A DNA stretch of 64,000 nucleotides from JBLNBN01 sp050260015. GTDB taxonomy: Bacteria > Bacteroidota > Ignavibacteria > Kapaibacteriales > UBA2268. The notes beneath the pieces were generated by a model that saw only the letters and a program-made list of their open reading frames with translations, had not been told where the DNA came from and made no database searches. Location of the stretch: NCBI GenBank assembly GCA_050260015.1, contig JBLNBN010000063.1, positions 45,418-109,417 on the forward strand. The letters are read 5' to 3'. The translations under genes were made by a program, and so were the position numbers. Shown here in pieces: positions 40,222 through 48,530 of this stretch; the first letter of the stretch is position 1, and each line of letters opens with the position of its first letter.

Positions 40222-41070
40222 GTGAAAAAAAACTACGTCAATTACTATATCGGGCTTTTGGAAGAACATTTTGAAACAGCCTATGCCTTGCTTTCCGACT
40301 TTCCTTTCACAGGAATAGAAGAACGCTACGATGAAATTATTGTTACATTCGAAGAAACTAACGCTAACGACGAAGAAATCATGCTTGTCATTGAGCGGTT
40401 AAAAGACTTCGACCCCGAGGCGCGTCTTAATAAGAGGGAAATCGTCGGCGATCGGAACTGGATCGAGGAGTGGGAGAAAAATGTCGAGCCTATACGTATT
40501 TCTGACAAGCTCGGCATAGCCCCCGGGTGGAAACTGGACGAATTGGACAGCGAGATCAAGATTATTATCAATCCGAAGATGTCCTTCGGCACGGGCAGCC
40601 ACGCGACGACGCGCCTGATGTGCAGGTTGGCGCTCGAATGCGTCCGTCCGGGAAGCTTTTGGATCGACGCCGGCACGGGGACGGGCGCGCTCGCTATTGC
40701 CGCCATTAAGCTCGGAGCGAAGGGATGCTACGCATTTGATAATAATGAATGGTCGGTGGAAAACGCCCGTGAAAATTTTGAGCTGAACGGCTGCGACGAC
40801 GTAATAGAGCTGGACGACGCCGATATTACTGCGATGGAACTCCCCCCATCGGACGGCATTTTCGCAAATTTGTTTATACATCTCGTCGTGCGCTCGTTTA
40901 CGCTATTTTATAATTCCCTGAAAGGGCGGGGAGGGGATTTGCTCGTCTCGGGCATTTTGGTCTACGATCGCGACGAAGTACTAGAGGCGGCGGCCCAAGC
41001 CGGCTTCCGTCTTGAAAAAATTATATCGGAAGACGAATGGCTCGCATTCCACTTTAAAGTTGATAAATAA
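40222..41070 (+). CDS. prmA: Ribosomal protein L11 methyltransferase
   Basis: A 282-residue SAM-dependent methyltransferase that trimethylates ribosomal protein L11. The small N-terminal substrate-recognition domain is followed by the family motif PKMSFGTGSHATTRL. The SAM-binding loop (DAGTGTGALAIAAIKLGA) comes next, and the NLFIHL stretch takes the place of the usual NIL catalytic-pocket motif. The frame begins with GTG at 40222. It heads a six-gene plus-strand operon. The 107-bp gap to the divergent kdsC-like gene contains a short inverted repeat GTTAAT / ATTAAC near 40172-40190. Confidence 0.9.
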   Translation: MKKNYVNYYIGLLEEHFETAYALLSDFPFTGIEERYDEIIVTFEETNANDEEIMLVIERLKDFDPEARLNKREIVGDRNWIEEWEKNVEPIRISDKLGIAPGWKLDELDSEIKIIINPKMSFGTGSHATTRLMCRLALECVRPGSFWIDAGTGTGALAIAAIKLGAKGCYAFDNNEWSVENARENFELNGCDDVIELDDADITAMELPPSDGIFANLFIHLVVRSFTLFYNSLKGRGGDLLVSGILVYDRDEVLEAAAQAGFRLEKIISEDEWLAFHFKVDK

Positions 41071-41084
41071 AATAAGAGCGACAC

Positions 41085-41996
41085 ATGAAAAAAATCGCGG
41101 GTATAGACATCGGCACAAACACCATACTTATGGCGATAGCCGAGTACGAAGAAGGCGCGCTAAAATTTACGCGCGACGAGCACGCTATAGCGCGTCTTGG
41201 CGAGAAAGTTAATCACTCGGGCAGAATAAACGAGGACGCTCTTGCGAGGGCCGCGGATATCTTGAAAACGTACGCCGGCATCTGCCGCGAGGAGGGAGTC
41301 AACGTTATACTCCCGGTCGCGACCAGCGCAATGCGGGACGCGCTAAACGGGAAGGAAGCTGCCGATAAGCTATCGGAAGCGCTCGGCGCCGAAGTAAAGA
41401 TAATCGACGGCGCGCAGGAGGCGGCGCTGAGCCTGCTCGGAACTACCCGGCCTGGCGAGGACGCGCTCGTTATCGATATCGGGGGAGGCTCCACGGAGTA
41501 TATTACGCAAGACTATAAAATTAGCGTGGACATTGGTTCCGTCAGGCTGAGCGAACTCTTCTTTAAGACTTTCCCTCTAAAAAAAGAGAAAATTGAGCGC
41601 GCCTCGGCGGAAATTGATTTTAATTTGGCCGCACTGGACGTCGGCAGGCTGAAGGATAAAGAAACGCGCTACGCGATTGCCGGCACTGCCACGACGTTGG
41701 CCCAGATCGCCGCAAATTCGAAAGTCTACGAATCGCCGGAGATACACGGCGCGGAATTGACTCGCGCTAAAACGGCGGAGCTTTTCGAGACGCTTTCAAC
41801 TTTAACACCCGAGCAAATAATCGAGCGTTGGAACGTGCATCCTAAGCGCGCGGATCTAATTGCCGCAGGCTGCCTGATACTCCTGAAATCGCTTGAAAAG
41901 TTGGGAGCAGAAAGCTGCCTCGTCAGCGTGCGCGGACTTCGCTATGGGATAATCGAACAGTATGCACAAACGGTTTTAAGAGGCTATGAACTGTAA
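41085..41996 (+). CDS. Ppx/GppA-type exopolyphosphatase-like protein
   Basis: A 303-residue member of the actin-like Ppx/GppA superfamily, which hydrolyses polyphosphate or (p)ppGpp. The phosphate-binding loops are present: MKKIAGIDIGTNTILMAIAE at the start and LVIDIGGGSTEY in the centre. The protein is short, being the catalytic two-domain core without the C-terminal HD region of long PpxA proteins. The ORF overlaps the next gene by 11 bp, so translation is coupled. Substrate not decided by sequence. Confidence 0.88.
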   Translation: MKKIAGIDIGTNTILMAIAEYEEGALKFTRDEHAIARLGEKVNHSGRINEDALARAADILKTYAGICREEGVNVILPVATSAMRDALNGKEAADKLSEALGAEVKIIDGAQEAALSLLGTTRPGEDALVIDIGGGSTEYITQDYKISVDIGSVRLSELFFKTFPLKKEKIERASAEIDFNLAALDVGRLKDKETRYAIAGTATTLAQIAANSKVYESPEIHGAELTRAKTAELFETLSTLTPEQIIERWNVHPKRADLIAAGCLILLKSLEKLGAESCLVSVRGLRYGIIEQYAQTVLRGYEL

Positions 41997-42582
41997 CAAG
42001 CTTCCTAAGGAATTCTACCTTGCGCCTACGCAGGCGGTAGCAAGGGAGCTCTTGGGCAAGATATTCGTAAAACGCGAGCCCGAGGGCGGGTACTTAACGG
42101 CGAGAATAGTGGAAACGGAAGCCTATCTCGGTTCGAACGACGACGCTTGCCACGCCAGCCGCGGTATGACCTCGAGGAACCGTGCGATGTTCGAACCCGG
42201 GGGCATTGCGTACGTCTATAAGATATACGGGATGCACTTCTGCATTAACGTGGTGACGGAGGAAGCGGGCTGCGGGTCCGCCGCGCTTATTAGGGCTGGC
42301 GAGCCGCTTGAGGGCGGGGAAATAATGAGGGCGCGAAGAGGGATCGATAAGCTGGAGGACGCCTTGAAGGGACCCGGGAATTTTTGCCGAGCGCTGGGCA
42401 TTGATTTACGCCATAATTACGCCGACCTGCAAGGCGAGGACATTTACATTTGCGACGCGGAGCGCATACCGGACGAGCAAATCGCCGTTACTGGAAGAAT
42501 AGGCATAACGCAGGGAAAGGATTTACTCTACAGGTACTTTATAAAATCCTCACCCTTCGTCTCAGGAAAAAAAGTTATTTAG
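41986..42582 (+). CDS. mpg: DNA-3-methyladenine glycosylase (AAG/Mpg family)
   Basis: A 198-residue base-excision repair enzyme that releases alkylated purines. The family motifs are visible: ARELLGKIFVK near the start, the catalytic glutamate in ARIVETEAYLG, HASRGMTSRNRAMFEPGG, and YKIYGMHFCINVVTE. Length matches the bacterial family. It overlaps the preceding ppx-like gene by 11 bp and is followed by the SDR gene after 20 bp. Confidence 0.93.
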   Translation: MNCNKLPKEFYLAPTQAVARELLGKIFVKREPEGGYLTARIVETEAYLGSNDDACHASRGMTSRNRAMFEPGGIAYVYKIYGMHFCINVVTEEAGCGSAALIRAGEPLEGGEIMRARRGIDKLEDALKGPGNFCRALGIDLRHNYADLQGEDIYICDAERIPDEQIAVTGRIGITQGKDLLYRYFIKSSPFVSGKKVI

Positions 42583-42602
42583 AATTCCATTCAAGGACAT
42601 AC

Positions 42603-43394
42603 ATGAACTTACGTTTGGACGGCCTGAACGCCGTGGTTTGCGGCGCATCGAAAGGATTGGGCAAGGCCGTAGCCAAGAGATTCGCCGAAATGGGCGCGAA
42701 CCTGTTAATCATAGCGCGGAGCCAGGAAAACTTGCTCCTAGCGCTCAATGAAATCGAAGAAGTAAATACCGGCGCGGCAGTTAGAGTTTTAGCGGCCGAT
42801 CTTTCCAACCCTTTCGGGGCGGTAAGCCATGTAGTCGAAGGGCTCGACGCTTTGGGCGGAGCGGACATTTTGGTCAACAATACCGGCGGCCCCGCTCCCG
42901 GGCCGATACTTGACGCACGCGCCGAAGAATTTATCTCGGCCTTCAACTCGCACTTAATTGCCGCGCATTTGCTTGCCCAATCAGTTATCCCAGGTATGAA
43001 GGTAAAGAAATTTGGCCGTATTATTAATATAGTTTCCGTAGGAGCGAAGCAACCAATCGAGAACTTGGGGGTATCTAATACAATTCGCGGGGCGGTCAAC
43101 TCATGGTCCAAGACGCTTTCAAAAGAAGTCGCGGCGTATGGAATAACGGTAAACAATTTATTGCCCGGGCAGACGAATACCGAACGCCTGCGCAGCTTGA
43201 TCGCCGCCAACGCATCGAGGAAAGGCGCGACAATAGACGACGTTACGAATGAAATGATCCGGGACATACCTGCCGGGCGATTCGGAGAGCCGGAGGAATT
43301 TGCGGCCGCAGCGGGGTTCCTTGCCTCCCGCGAGGCCGGCTTCATAAACGGAGTTAATTTACCCTGCGACGGAGGTTTTCTAAAAGGTTTTTAA
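42603..43394 (+). CDS. Atypical short-chain dehydrogenase/reductase
   Basis: A 263-residue SDR. The Rossmann nucleotide-binding loop GASKGLGKAVAKRF and a diverged NNTG motif (residues 92-95) are normal. The catalytic triad is not: Ser145 (INIVSVGAK) is present, but at the position of the usual YxxxK motif the sequence reads SNTIR, with Ser158 and Arg162. The protein may be a divergent SDR with altered chemistry or a non-catalytic relative. The ATG at 42603 is used; codons further upstream overlap the mpg gene. The protein continues into GITVNNLLPGQTNTERLRSL, as in 3-oxoacyl-ACP reductases. The Rieske gene follows with a strong AAGGAGG site. Confidence 0.82.
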   Translation: MNLRLDGLNAVVCGASKGLGKAVAKRFAEMGANLLIIARSQENLLLALNEIEEVNTGAAVRVLAADLSNPFGAVSHVVEGLDALGGADILVNNTGGPAPGPILDARAEEFISAFNSHLIAAHLLAQSVIPGMKVKKFGRIINIVSVGAKQPIENLGVSNTIRGAVNSWSKTLSKEVAAYGITVNNLLPGQTNTERLRSLIAANASRKGATIDDVTNEMIRDIPAGRFGEPEEFAAAAGFLASREAGFINGVNLPCDGGFLKGF

Positions 43395-43404
43395 GGAGGA
43401 TCGT

Positions 43405-43818
43405 ATGATCAAGGTGGACGAGAGTTTCGAGACGCTGGAAATTAATGGCAAGCTATTCGTAAAGGCGCTTCCCTCGGATAAATTATATGAGAAGAAGGGA
43501 GCGCTGGTGCAATTCCCGGAGGACGAGGATTTGCAAATAGCGCTTATCAGGTTCAACGGCCAGGCGCATTGCTTGGATAATATCTGCCCGCACGAGCACC
43601 AACCAAAGATATTCGAAGGGGTGATCAAGAACGGCGCGATTATATGCCCCGAGCACGCCTGGACCTACGACATTGAAACCGGGGCAAATCTTAATGCGAG
43701 ACAGGGGAGAAAGAACCTGCGCAAATACGACGTTTTCGAACGCGACGGCTGGATCTACGTTGAAAAGCCGGAACTGCGCATACCTAAATGGCGGGCGCCC
43801 GATAATGACGAAGCCTGA
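43405..43818 (+). CDS. Rieske [2Fe-2S] ferredoxin-like protein
   Basis: A 137-residue single-domain Rieske protein. The cluster ligands are visible: ICPHEH and, 17 residues on, ICPEHAW, giving C-x-H and C-x-x-H. The rest is a small beta domain with no membrane anchor or catalytic domain, so it is a soluble ferredoxin-type electron carrier. AAGGAGG at 43393-43399 precedes the ATG at 43405. The coding end overlaps the next gene by 14 bp. The electron partner is unknown; the neighbouring SDR or QueG are candidates by context only. Confidence 0.87.
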   Translation: MIKVDESFETLEINGKLFVKALPSDKLYEKKGALVQFPEDEDLQIALIRFNGQAHCLDNICPHEHQPKIFEGVIKNGAIICPEHAWTYDIETGANLNARQGRKNLRKYDVFERDGWIYVEKPELRIPKWRAPDNDEA

Positions 43819-44734
43819 TTTAGAGAGTTTGCTCAAGAATTCCGGTTTCGACCTCGTCGGGATAGCTCCATACCAGAAATTGACGGAGGAACGAGTCGCG
43901 CTTGAAAAATGGACGGAGCGGGGCATGGCCGCCGATATGGAGTATATGAAGCGCAACTTCGATAAGAAGGAGGACCCCGCGCTCGTCGTACCGGGTTGCA
44001 AAAGTATAATCGTCGTCGGGATGAATTACTTTACTCGCAGGCACGCCCCGGCGGAGAAGGGCAAGATCTCCAAGTACGCATGGGGCGGCGATTATCACGA
44101 CGTGATGCTGGAGCGGCTCTACAGGATATGCGACGCGATTAAAACAGACTTTCCCGGCTCCTCTTCAAGAGCTTACGTCGACTTCGGGCCGACCATGGAC
44201 CGCCGTTGGGCCGTGCGCGCCGGCTTGGGTTGGCAGGCGAAGAACGGGTGCATAATTTCGCCGGAGATAGGCAGCTTTTTCTTCATCGGATTAATAATAA
44301 CTACCGTAGACTTCGCCGACGCGACGCCGGGGAGAATTCCAGACGGCTGCGGAAGCTGCGCGCGCTGCATGAAGGCCTGCCCCACCGGCGCGATCGTTTC
44401 CCCGACGGTCGTGGACGCGCGAAAATGCCTCTCCTACTGGACAATCGAGTATAAGGGCGAGAGCCTGCCGGACGAGATAGCCGACAAGCAATCGGGCAAC
44501 CTATTCGGATGCGACATCTGCCAGGACGTATGTCCCTGGAATATTAAGCTGGAAATCCCTACGGCGGAGCAAGCCTTTCTTCCGCGCAACGACCAGAGCT
44601 CCATCGCCCCGGTAGAGGTAATTGAAATGACCCAGGGGGATTTTAACGCAAGATTTAGAAAAAGCCCCGTCAAGCGTACTAAGCTTGCGGGGCTAAAAAG
44701 GAACGCCGAGTCGCTTTTAAGATTTAATAAGTAA
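43805..44734 (+). CDS. queG: Epoxyqueuosine reductase
   Basis: A 309-residue enzyme that reduces epoxyqueuosine to queuosine in tRNA, using cobalamin and iron-sulphur clusters. I use ATG 43805 because the protein then starts MTKPDLESLLKNSGFDLVG, a normal N-terminus. The region TMDRRWAVRAGLGWQAKNGC and the two [4Fe-4S] motifs (CGSCARCMKACPTGAI; CDICQDVCPWN) are diagnostic. It overlaps the Rieske gene by 14 bp in another frame. It ends the prmA operon and converges on the LRR gene, with the two ends overlapping by 11 bp. Confidence 0.93.
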   Translation: MTKPDLESLLKNSGFDLVGIAPYQKLTEERVALEKWTERGMAADMEYMKRNFDKKEDPALVVPGCKSIIVVGMNYFTRRHAPAEKGKISKYAWGGDYHDVMLERLYRICDAIKTDFPGSSSRAYVDFGPTMDRRWAVRAGLGWQAKNGCIISPEIGSFFFIGLIITTVDFADATPGRIPDGCGSCARCMKACPTGAIVSPTVVDARKCLSYWTIEYKGESLPDEIADKQSGNLFGCDICQDVCPWNIKLEIPTAEQAFLPRNDQSSIAPVEVIEMTQGDFNARFRKSPVKRTKLAGLKRNAESLLRFNK

Positions 44735-46079
44735 TCCGAGCGCCCGGTATTTTGGAAGTTAGTTTCTTCTTGGTCTCGTCGGTAAACTTATTCCCGCGCA
44801 AATTGAGCAATTTTAAATTGGGCATACTCGAGATAGAATCCGGTAAATCTGTGAGCTTGTTGAAATCGAGTATTAACGCCCTGACGGATTTCATCTCGGA
44901 AATTGTCGGCGGCAGCGATTCTATTTGATTATAGCTTAAGTTCAACGAGCCGATAGTCTTGGCCCCGGCGATTCCCTTTAATGTCATAATCTTATTCCTC
45001 GATAGGTTGATTTGCTGCAGGGATGGAGTCGAAGTTTCGCTGAAATCGGCTTCAGTAATTAAATTGCCGCTTATGTCGAGCGTTTTCAGATTCGGCAGCT
45101 GCGAAATTTCCCTTGGTATATGCGTCAGCCTATTGCGGCTGATGTCCAATTGGATGACGGATTGCATCCTGAATACCTGGGGAGGCAATTTCTCCGCCCT
45201 GTTCTCCGAGATCGTCAACTTTGCTATCTTGGATTTGGCAAAAGCTTCAGGCAACGCCGCGAGGGCGTTCTTACTGATATCCAAAGTTGTAAGTCCCGGC
45301 AGTGTTGCAAGCGCTTCGGGAAGGGCGGCAAGCTTGTTATTAGAAAGTTTAATAGATTCAAGCGTGCGAAGATCTTTTATCTCGGCAGGCACTTTATCAA
45401 GATCGTTAGAGCTAAGGTCCAGTATCTCCAGGGCTTTAAATTTAAAGAAAGCCGGGGGGAACGTTTTCAACTTATTCCCGGAGAGATTCAGCGCTTTAAG
45501 CTCGTTCAATTTTGCGAGCGAAGCGGGCGCCGTCTCGAGTAAATTGTCGCTTGCGTCGAGCTCCGTTAATCCTGCGATCAATTCGATGCCTTTCGGCAGC
45601 GCTTTTAGGTTATTCTTCTCTATTTTTAGCTTCTTTATTTGTTTTAGCTTCGAAAAGTCGACGTTCGCGTCGAGAGGATTCTCGCTTAGATCCAACGCCA
45701 TGAGCGCGGGAAGCGCGGCAAGCTCGGCCGGGGGAGCGGTAAACTGATTCTTTGCAAGCTTAATCTCCCTTAATTTCTTAAGTTTCGTTATTTCCTTCGG
45801 TAGCTTGGAGAGCGAATTCATTCCCAGGTCCAAGGACTCCAAATTGATTAAATCGCCGATTGAAGGCGGTAAAGCCGTCATTTTCTTCCCGTAGAGCGAG
45901 AGATTCTTCACCTTTTCAGGATCCTTCAGCGCTTCCTCAAGGGTAAGCCTGGGCGTGGGCTTGATCGTTATTTGGGGCTTATGCGGCGGTTGACTTGCGC
46001 CTGCGGGCTGGGCCGAAGCGGTTTGGGAGTATATAATGCCGCATGCGCACAAAGCGATAATCGAAAACTTCATTTTCAT
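44724..46079 (-). CDS. Secreted leucine-rich-repeat protein
   Basis: A 451-residue exported protein. A signal peptide ends near residue 24 (IIYSQTASAQ). A short Pro-rich segment (GASQPPHKPQ) follows. The rest is about sixteen leucine-rich repeats of roughly 23 residues of the bacterial LPxxL type. Examples are LTELDASDNLLETAPASLAK, LKALNLSGNKLKTFPPAFF and LRTLESIKLSNNKLAALPEAL. The end (IPGARITY) has no visible sorting domain, so it may be periplasmic or surface bound through the repeat edge. LRR proteins of this type bind other proteins or surfaces. No operon partner is clear. Confidence 0.85.
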   Translation of the reverse strand: MKMKFSIIALCACGIIYSQTASAQPAGASQPPHKPQITIKPTPRLTLEEALKDPEKVKNLSLYGKKMTALPPSIGDLINLESLDLGMNSLSKLPKEITKLKKLREIKLAKNQFTAPPAELAALPALMALDLSENPLDANVDFSKLKQIKKLKIEKNNLKALPKGIELIAGLTELDASDNLLETAPASLAKLNELKALNLSGNKLKTFPPAFFKFKALEILDLSSNDLDKVPAEIKDLRTLESIKLSNNKLAALPEALATLPGLTTLDISKNALAALPEAFAKSKIAKLTISENRAEKLPPQVFRMQSVIQLDISRNRLTHIPREISQLPNLKTLDISGNLITEADFSETSTPSLQQINLSRNKIMTLKGIAGAKTIGSLNLSYNQIESLPPTISEMKSVRALILDFNKLTDLPDSISSMPNLKLLNLRGNKFTDETKKKLTSKIPGARITY

Positions 46080-46109
46080 TTTGATACCAAAAACAATATT
46101 AAATACTTA

Positions 46110-47603
46110 TTATTTACGATTTTCCACGGAGAAATATCGTTCGGTCAATTTTGACAATTTAACAAACGGCAAGCCTAAAAGCAAATAAATCGCGGCGACG
46201 AGCAGCCCCGTTCCGATGTAGTCGTAGTACGTGGAAGCGAGCTGACCATACTGCTTTGTAAGCTCGACTAGCGTAATAACGGACACCAACGAAGAATCTT
46301 TCAATAGAGAAATGAAATCATTGGTAATCGGCGGGATAACCAACCTGAAAGCCTGCGGCAGCACTATATGCCGGACGGTTTGAAGGCGCGACATTCCAAG
46401 CGATAGAGCGGCTTCGGTTTGCCCCCGCGGGACGCCCCCGATACCGGCCCGGTAATTTTCCGCTTCGTATGCGGCGTAATTTAATCCCAAACCAAGCACG
46501 GCCGCAATAAACGGGGGCAGCTTAATCCCTATGGTCGGCAGCGCGTAAAAAATAAACAGCAGCTGGATAAGAAGCGGCGTGCCGCGAATTATCTCGATAT
46601 AAGCCGCGGAGAGGAACGAAACAGGCGTAGGCGCATAAAGCCTCAGGATAGCTATCAAAAGCCCCGCAACGACCGCGAGAAGCATCGAAATGAGGGTGAT
46701 GCCGAGCGTCACCAACGCAGCTTTCCCAAGTAACGGCAAAAAAGCGATATATCGTTCGACGAGCGCGCGGCTAGTTTTTGGCTTAGATTGCGAAGCAATG
46801 TATTTATTATAATTCACCGGTTCGATTGTTTTACCCGAGTAGTCGTCGAGCGCTTCCGCCATCTTGTTGTTCCAGAGCTTCCATCTTTCGAGTATGAGCC
46901 TCAGCTCGCCGCTTTCCCGTATCTTTCGCAGCGCGACATTAATCCTGTCCCGCAATTCAATATTTCCCTTTCGAAGGGCTATGCCGTACGTTACCCGGCC
47001 AATGGGTTCGCCGACGAGCTTATAGTCGGGGTTCCATGAAGCGTAGTAAATGGCGATCGGCGCGTCGACTAACGCGGCGCGGATCCGCGCGTTCTTCATG
47101 TCGAGGAACGCGTTTACCTCGCCCTCGTACGTCAGCGTTTCAATCCCGCCGTACTCCCGGAGTATGCGCTCCGCCAGCGAAAACTTAAGCGCGCCCGCCT
47201 TTAACCCGCGCAGCGAGCGCAGATCGGTTATTGCAGTTTCCCCGGCCAGCGTTACCAGTTGCTCGTGGGTCAGGTAGTAAGGCAAGGAAAATTCCACTTC
47301 GTCGGCGCGGTCGGGAGTGATTTCCAAGCCGTTTATGGCGATCTCATAATCGTCGCGAGCAAGTCCCGGGATCAGCCCGTCCCATTGGTTCTGGACAAAT
47401 ACCGGTTTTATCTTTAACTCTCTTGCAAGCGCATTTACTATATCGACCTCGAAACCAATAAGCCTGGAGGGGTCCTTTGGATCTTGGAATATATAGGGGG
47501 CGTTGCTTTCCGCGTCGGCCGCCCATCGAAGTACGGGGAGGTTTTCGGCGTCGGCCGAACGTGCGAAAATGAGTAAAACTATTGCGTAGATTATTTTCTT
47601 CAT
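46110..47603 (-). CDS. Polar amino-acid ABC importer, fused binding protein and permease
   Basis: A 497-residue fusion protein. A signal peptide ends near residue 20 (RSADAEN). Residues about 20-250 form a type 3 solute-binding domain (RLIGFEVDIVNALARELKI, YEIAINGLEITPDRA). Residues about 280-490 are the HisM/GlnP-type permease (LGITLISMLLAVVAGLLIAI) with the EAA-like cytoplasmic loop (AALSLGMSRLQTVRHIVLP). Fusion of the two is common in this family. The ATPase is encoded 4 bp upstream. The substrate is probably a polar or basic amino acid; specificity is not readable. Confidence 0.88.
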   Translation of the reverse strand: MKKIIYAIVLLIFARSADAENLPVLRWAADAESNAPYIFQDPKDPSRLIGFEVDIVNALARELKIKPVFVQNQWDGLIPGLARDDYEIAINGLEITPDRADEVEFSLPYYLTHEQLVTLAGETAITDLRSLRGLKAGALKFSLAERILREYGGIETLTYEGEVNAFLDMKNARIRAALVDAPIAIYYASWNPDYKLVGEPIGRVTYGIALRKGNIELRDRINVALRKIRESGELRLILERWKLWNNKMAEALDDYSGKTIEPVNYNKYIASQSKPKTSRALVERYIAFLPLLGKAALVTLGITLISMLLAVVAGLLIAILRLYAPTPVSFLSAAYIEIIRGTPLLIQLLFIFYALPTIGIKLPPFIAAVLGLGLNYAAYEAENYRAGIGGVPRGQTEAALSLGMSRLQTVRHIVLPQAFRLVIPPITNDFISLLKDSSLVSVITLVELTKQYGQLASTYYDYIGTGLLVAAIYLLLGLPFVKLSKLTERYFSVENRK

Positions 47604-47607
47604 TGCG

Positions 47608-48459
47608 TCATGCCGGGTTGCTGAAGTAATTGCGCGTACGCTCGTCCTTTGGGGAGTTTACTAATTCGTCGGGCGAGCCGATCTCCACGATTTCGCCTTT
47701 GTCGATCAGCGCTATCCTATCCGAATCGTTCCGTGCGAATTTAACCAGGTGGGTGACGACAATTTGCGTCATGCCTTCCTCGTGTAAATTCCTCATTACC
47801 TGTATAACTTCCTCGGCTAGCTCCGGGTCGAGCGCGCTGGTCGGCTCGTCGTAGAGCATGACTTGCGGCTTCATCGCCAGGGCGCGGGCGATGGCGGCGC
47901 GCTGAGCCTGCCCGCCGGATATTTGATGCGGGTATTTATGCGAGAGATTGGCTAATCCCACTTTTTCGAGATATACGAAGGCCAACTGCTCGGCCTCCTT
48001 GCGCTCCATTCCCTTAACGACTATCGGCGCTTTTATCATATTTTCGAGCACTGTCAGGTGGGGGAATAGGTTATAGCTTTGGAACAGCATGCCGACGGCG
48101 CTCCGGAGCGCGGTAGCCGTATTGATTACATCCGCCGGATGACGGCGATTTTCTTGATTTTGGCTCGTTAAAAAACCGGTTATCCTGCGAAGCCTTCCGC
48201 TTTTGCGCTCTATACTTTTACGGGATTCGGACGAACCGCGTTCAAGCGTGACCCCGTCGACCCTGAGCTTGCCGGCGTCGAGTATCTCGAGGCAGTTCAT
48301 GCAGCGCAGTAGGGTAGTCTTTCCGCAACCGCTTTTACCGACAATAGATATCAATTCGCCTTTTTTAGCTTTAAAGTTTATATTCTTTAGGATAGGTTCG
48401 CCGTGGTAGTACTTCCAAAGGTTATCTATCTCGATGATGAATTCGTCTTTTATTTGCAT
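47608..48459 (-). CDS. Polar amino-acid ABC transporter ATP-binding protein with extra loop
   Basis: A 283-residue ATPase of the GlnQ/HisP type from the ATG at 48459; a longer frame with an upstream start at 48519 is unlikely. Walker A reads GKSGCGKTT near residues 41-49, the Q-loop FQSYNLFPH lies near 126-134, and the signature ISGGQAQR and Walker B LYDEPTSALDPE follow. An insert of about 40 residues (73-113, Arg/Ser-rich, SIERKSGRLRRITGFLTSQN) lies between the first strands and the Q-loop, which the usual family members lack. The fused binding-permease gene follows 4 bp downstream. It is probably one operon. Confidence 0.88.
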   Translation of the reverse strand: MQIKDEFIIEIDNLWKYYHGEPILKNINFKAKKGELISIVGKSGCGKTTLLRCMNCLEILDAGKLRVDGVTLERGSSESRKSIERKSGRLRRITGFLTSQNQENRRHPADVINTATALRSAVGMLFQSYNLFPHLTVLENMIKAPIVVKGMERKEAEQLAFVYLEKVGLANLSHKYPHQISGGQAQRAAIARALAMKPQVMLYDEPTSALDPELAEEVIQVMRNLHEEGMTQIVVTHLVKFARNDSDRIALIDKGEIVEIGSPDELVNSPKDERTRNYFSNPA

Positions 48460-48530
48460 GCGGCACAAATTTAGGCGTATATAGAAAATGAAATTTAGCA
48501 ATAAAAGCTCTAATTTCAAATAATTATTTG

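Noticed and set aside
42575..43345. 256-codon minus-strand frame opposite the SDR gene
   Set aside because: The plus frame has the SDR nucleotide-binding loop and fits the operon; the minus product shows nothing recognisable.
48517..48530. Perfect palindrome CAAATAATTATTTG between the ABC ATPase and the PhoR-like gene
   Set aside because: AT-rich and short, with no T-run; too weak for a terminator and with no promoter context.
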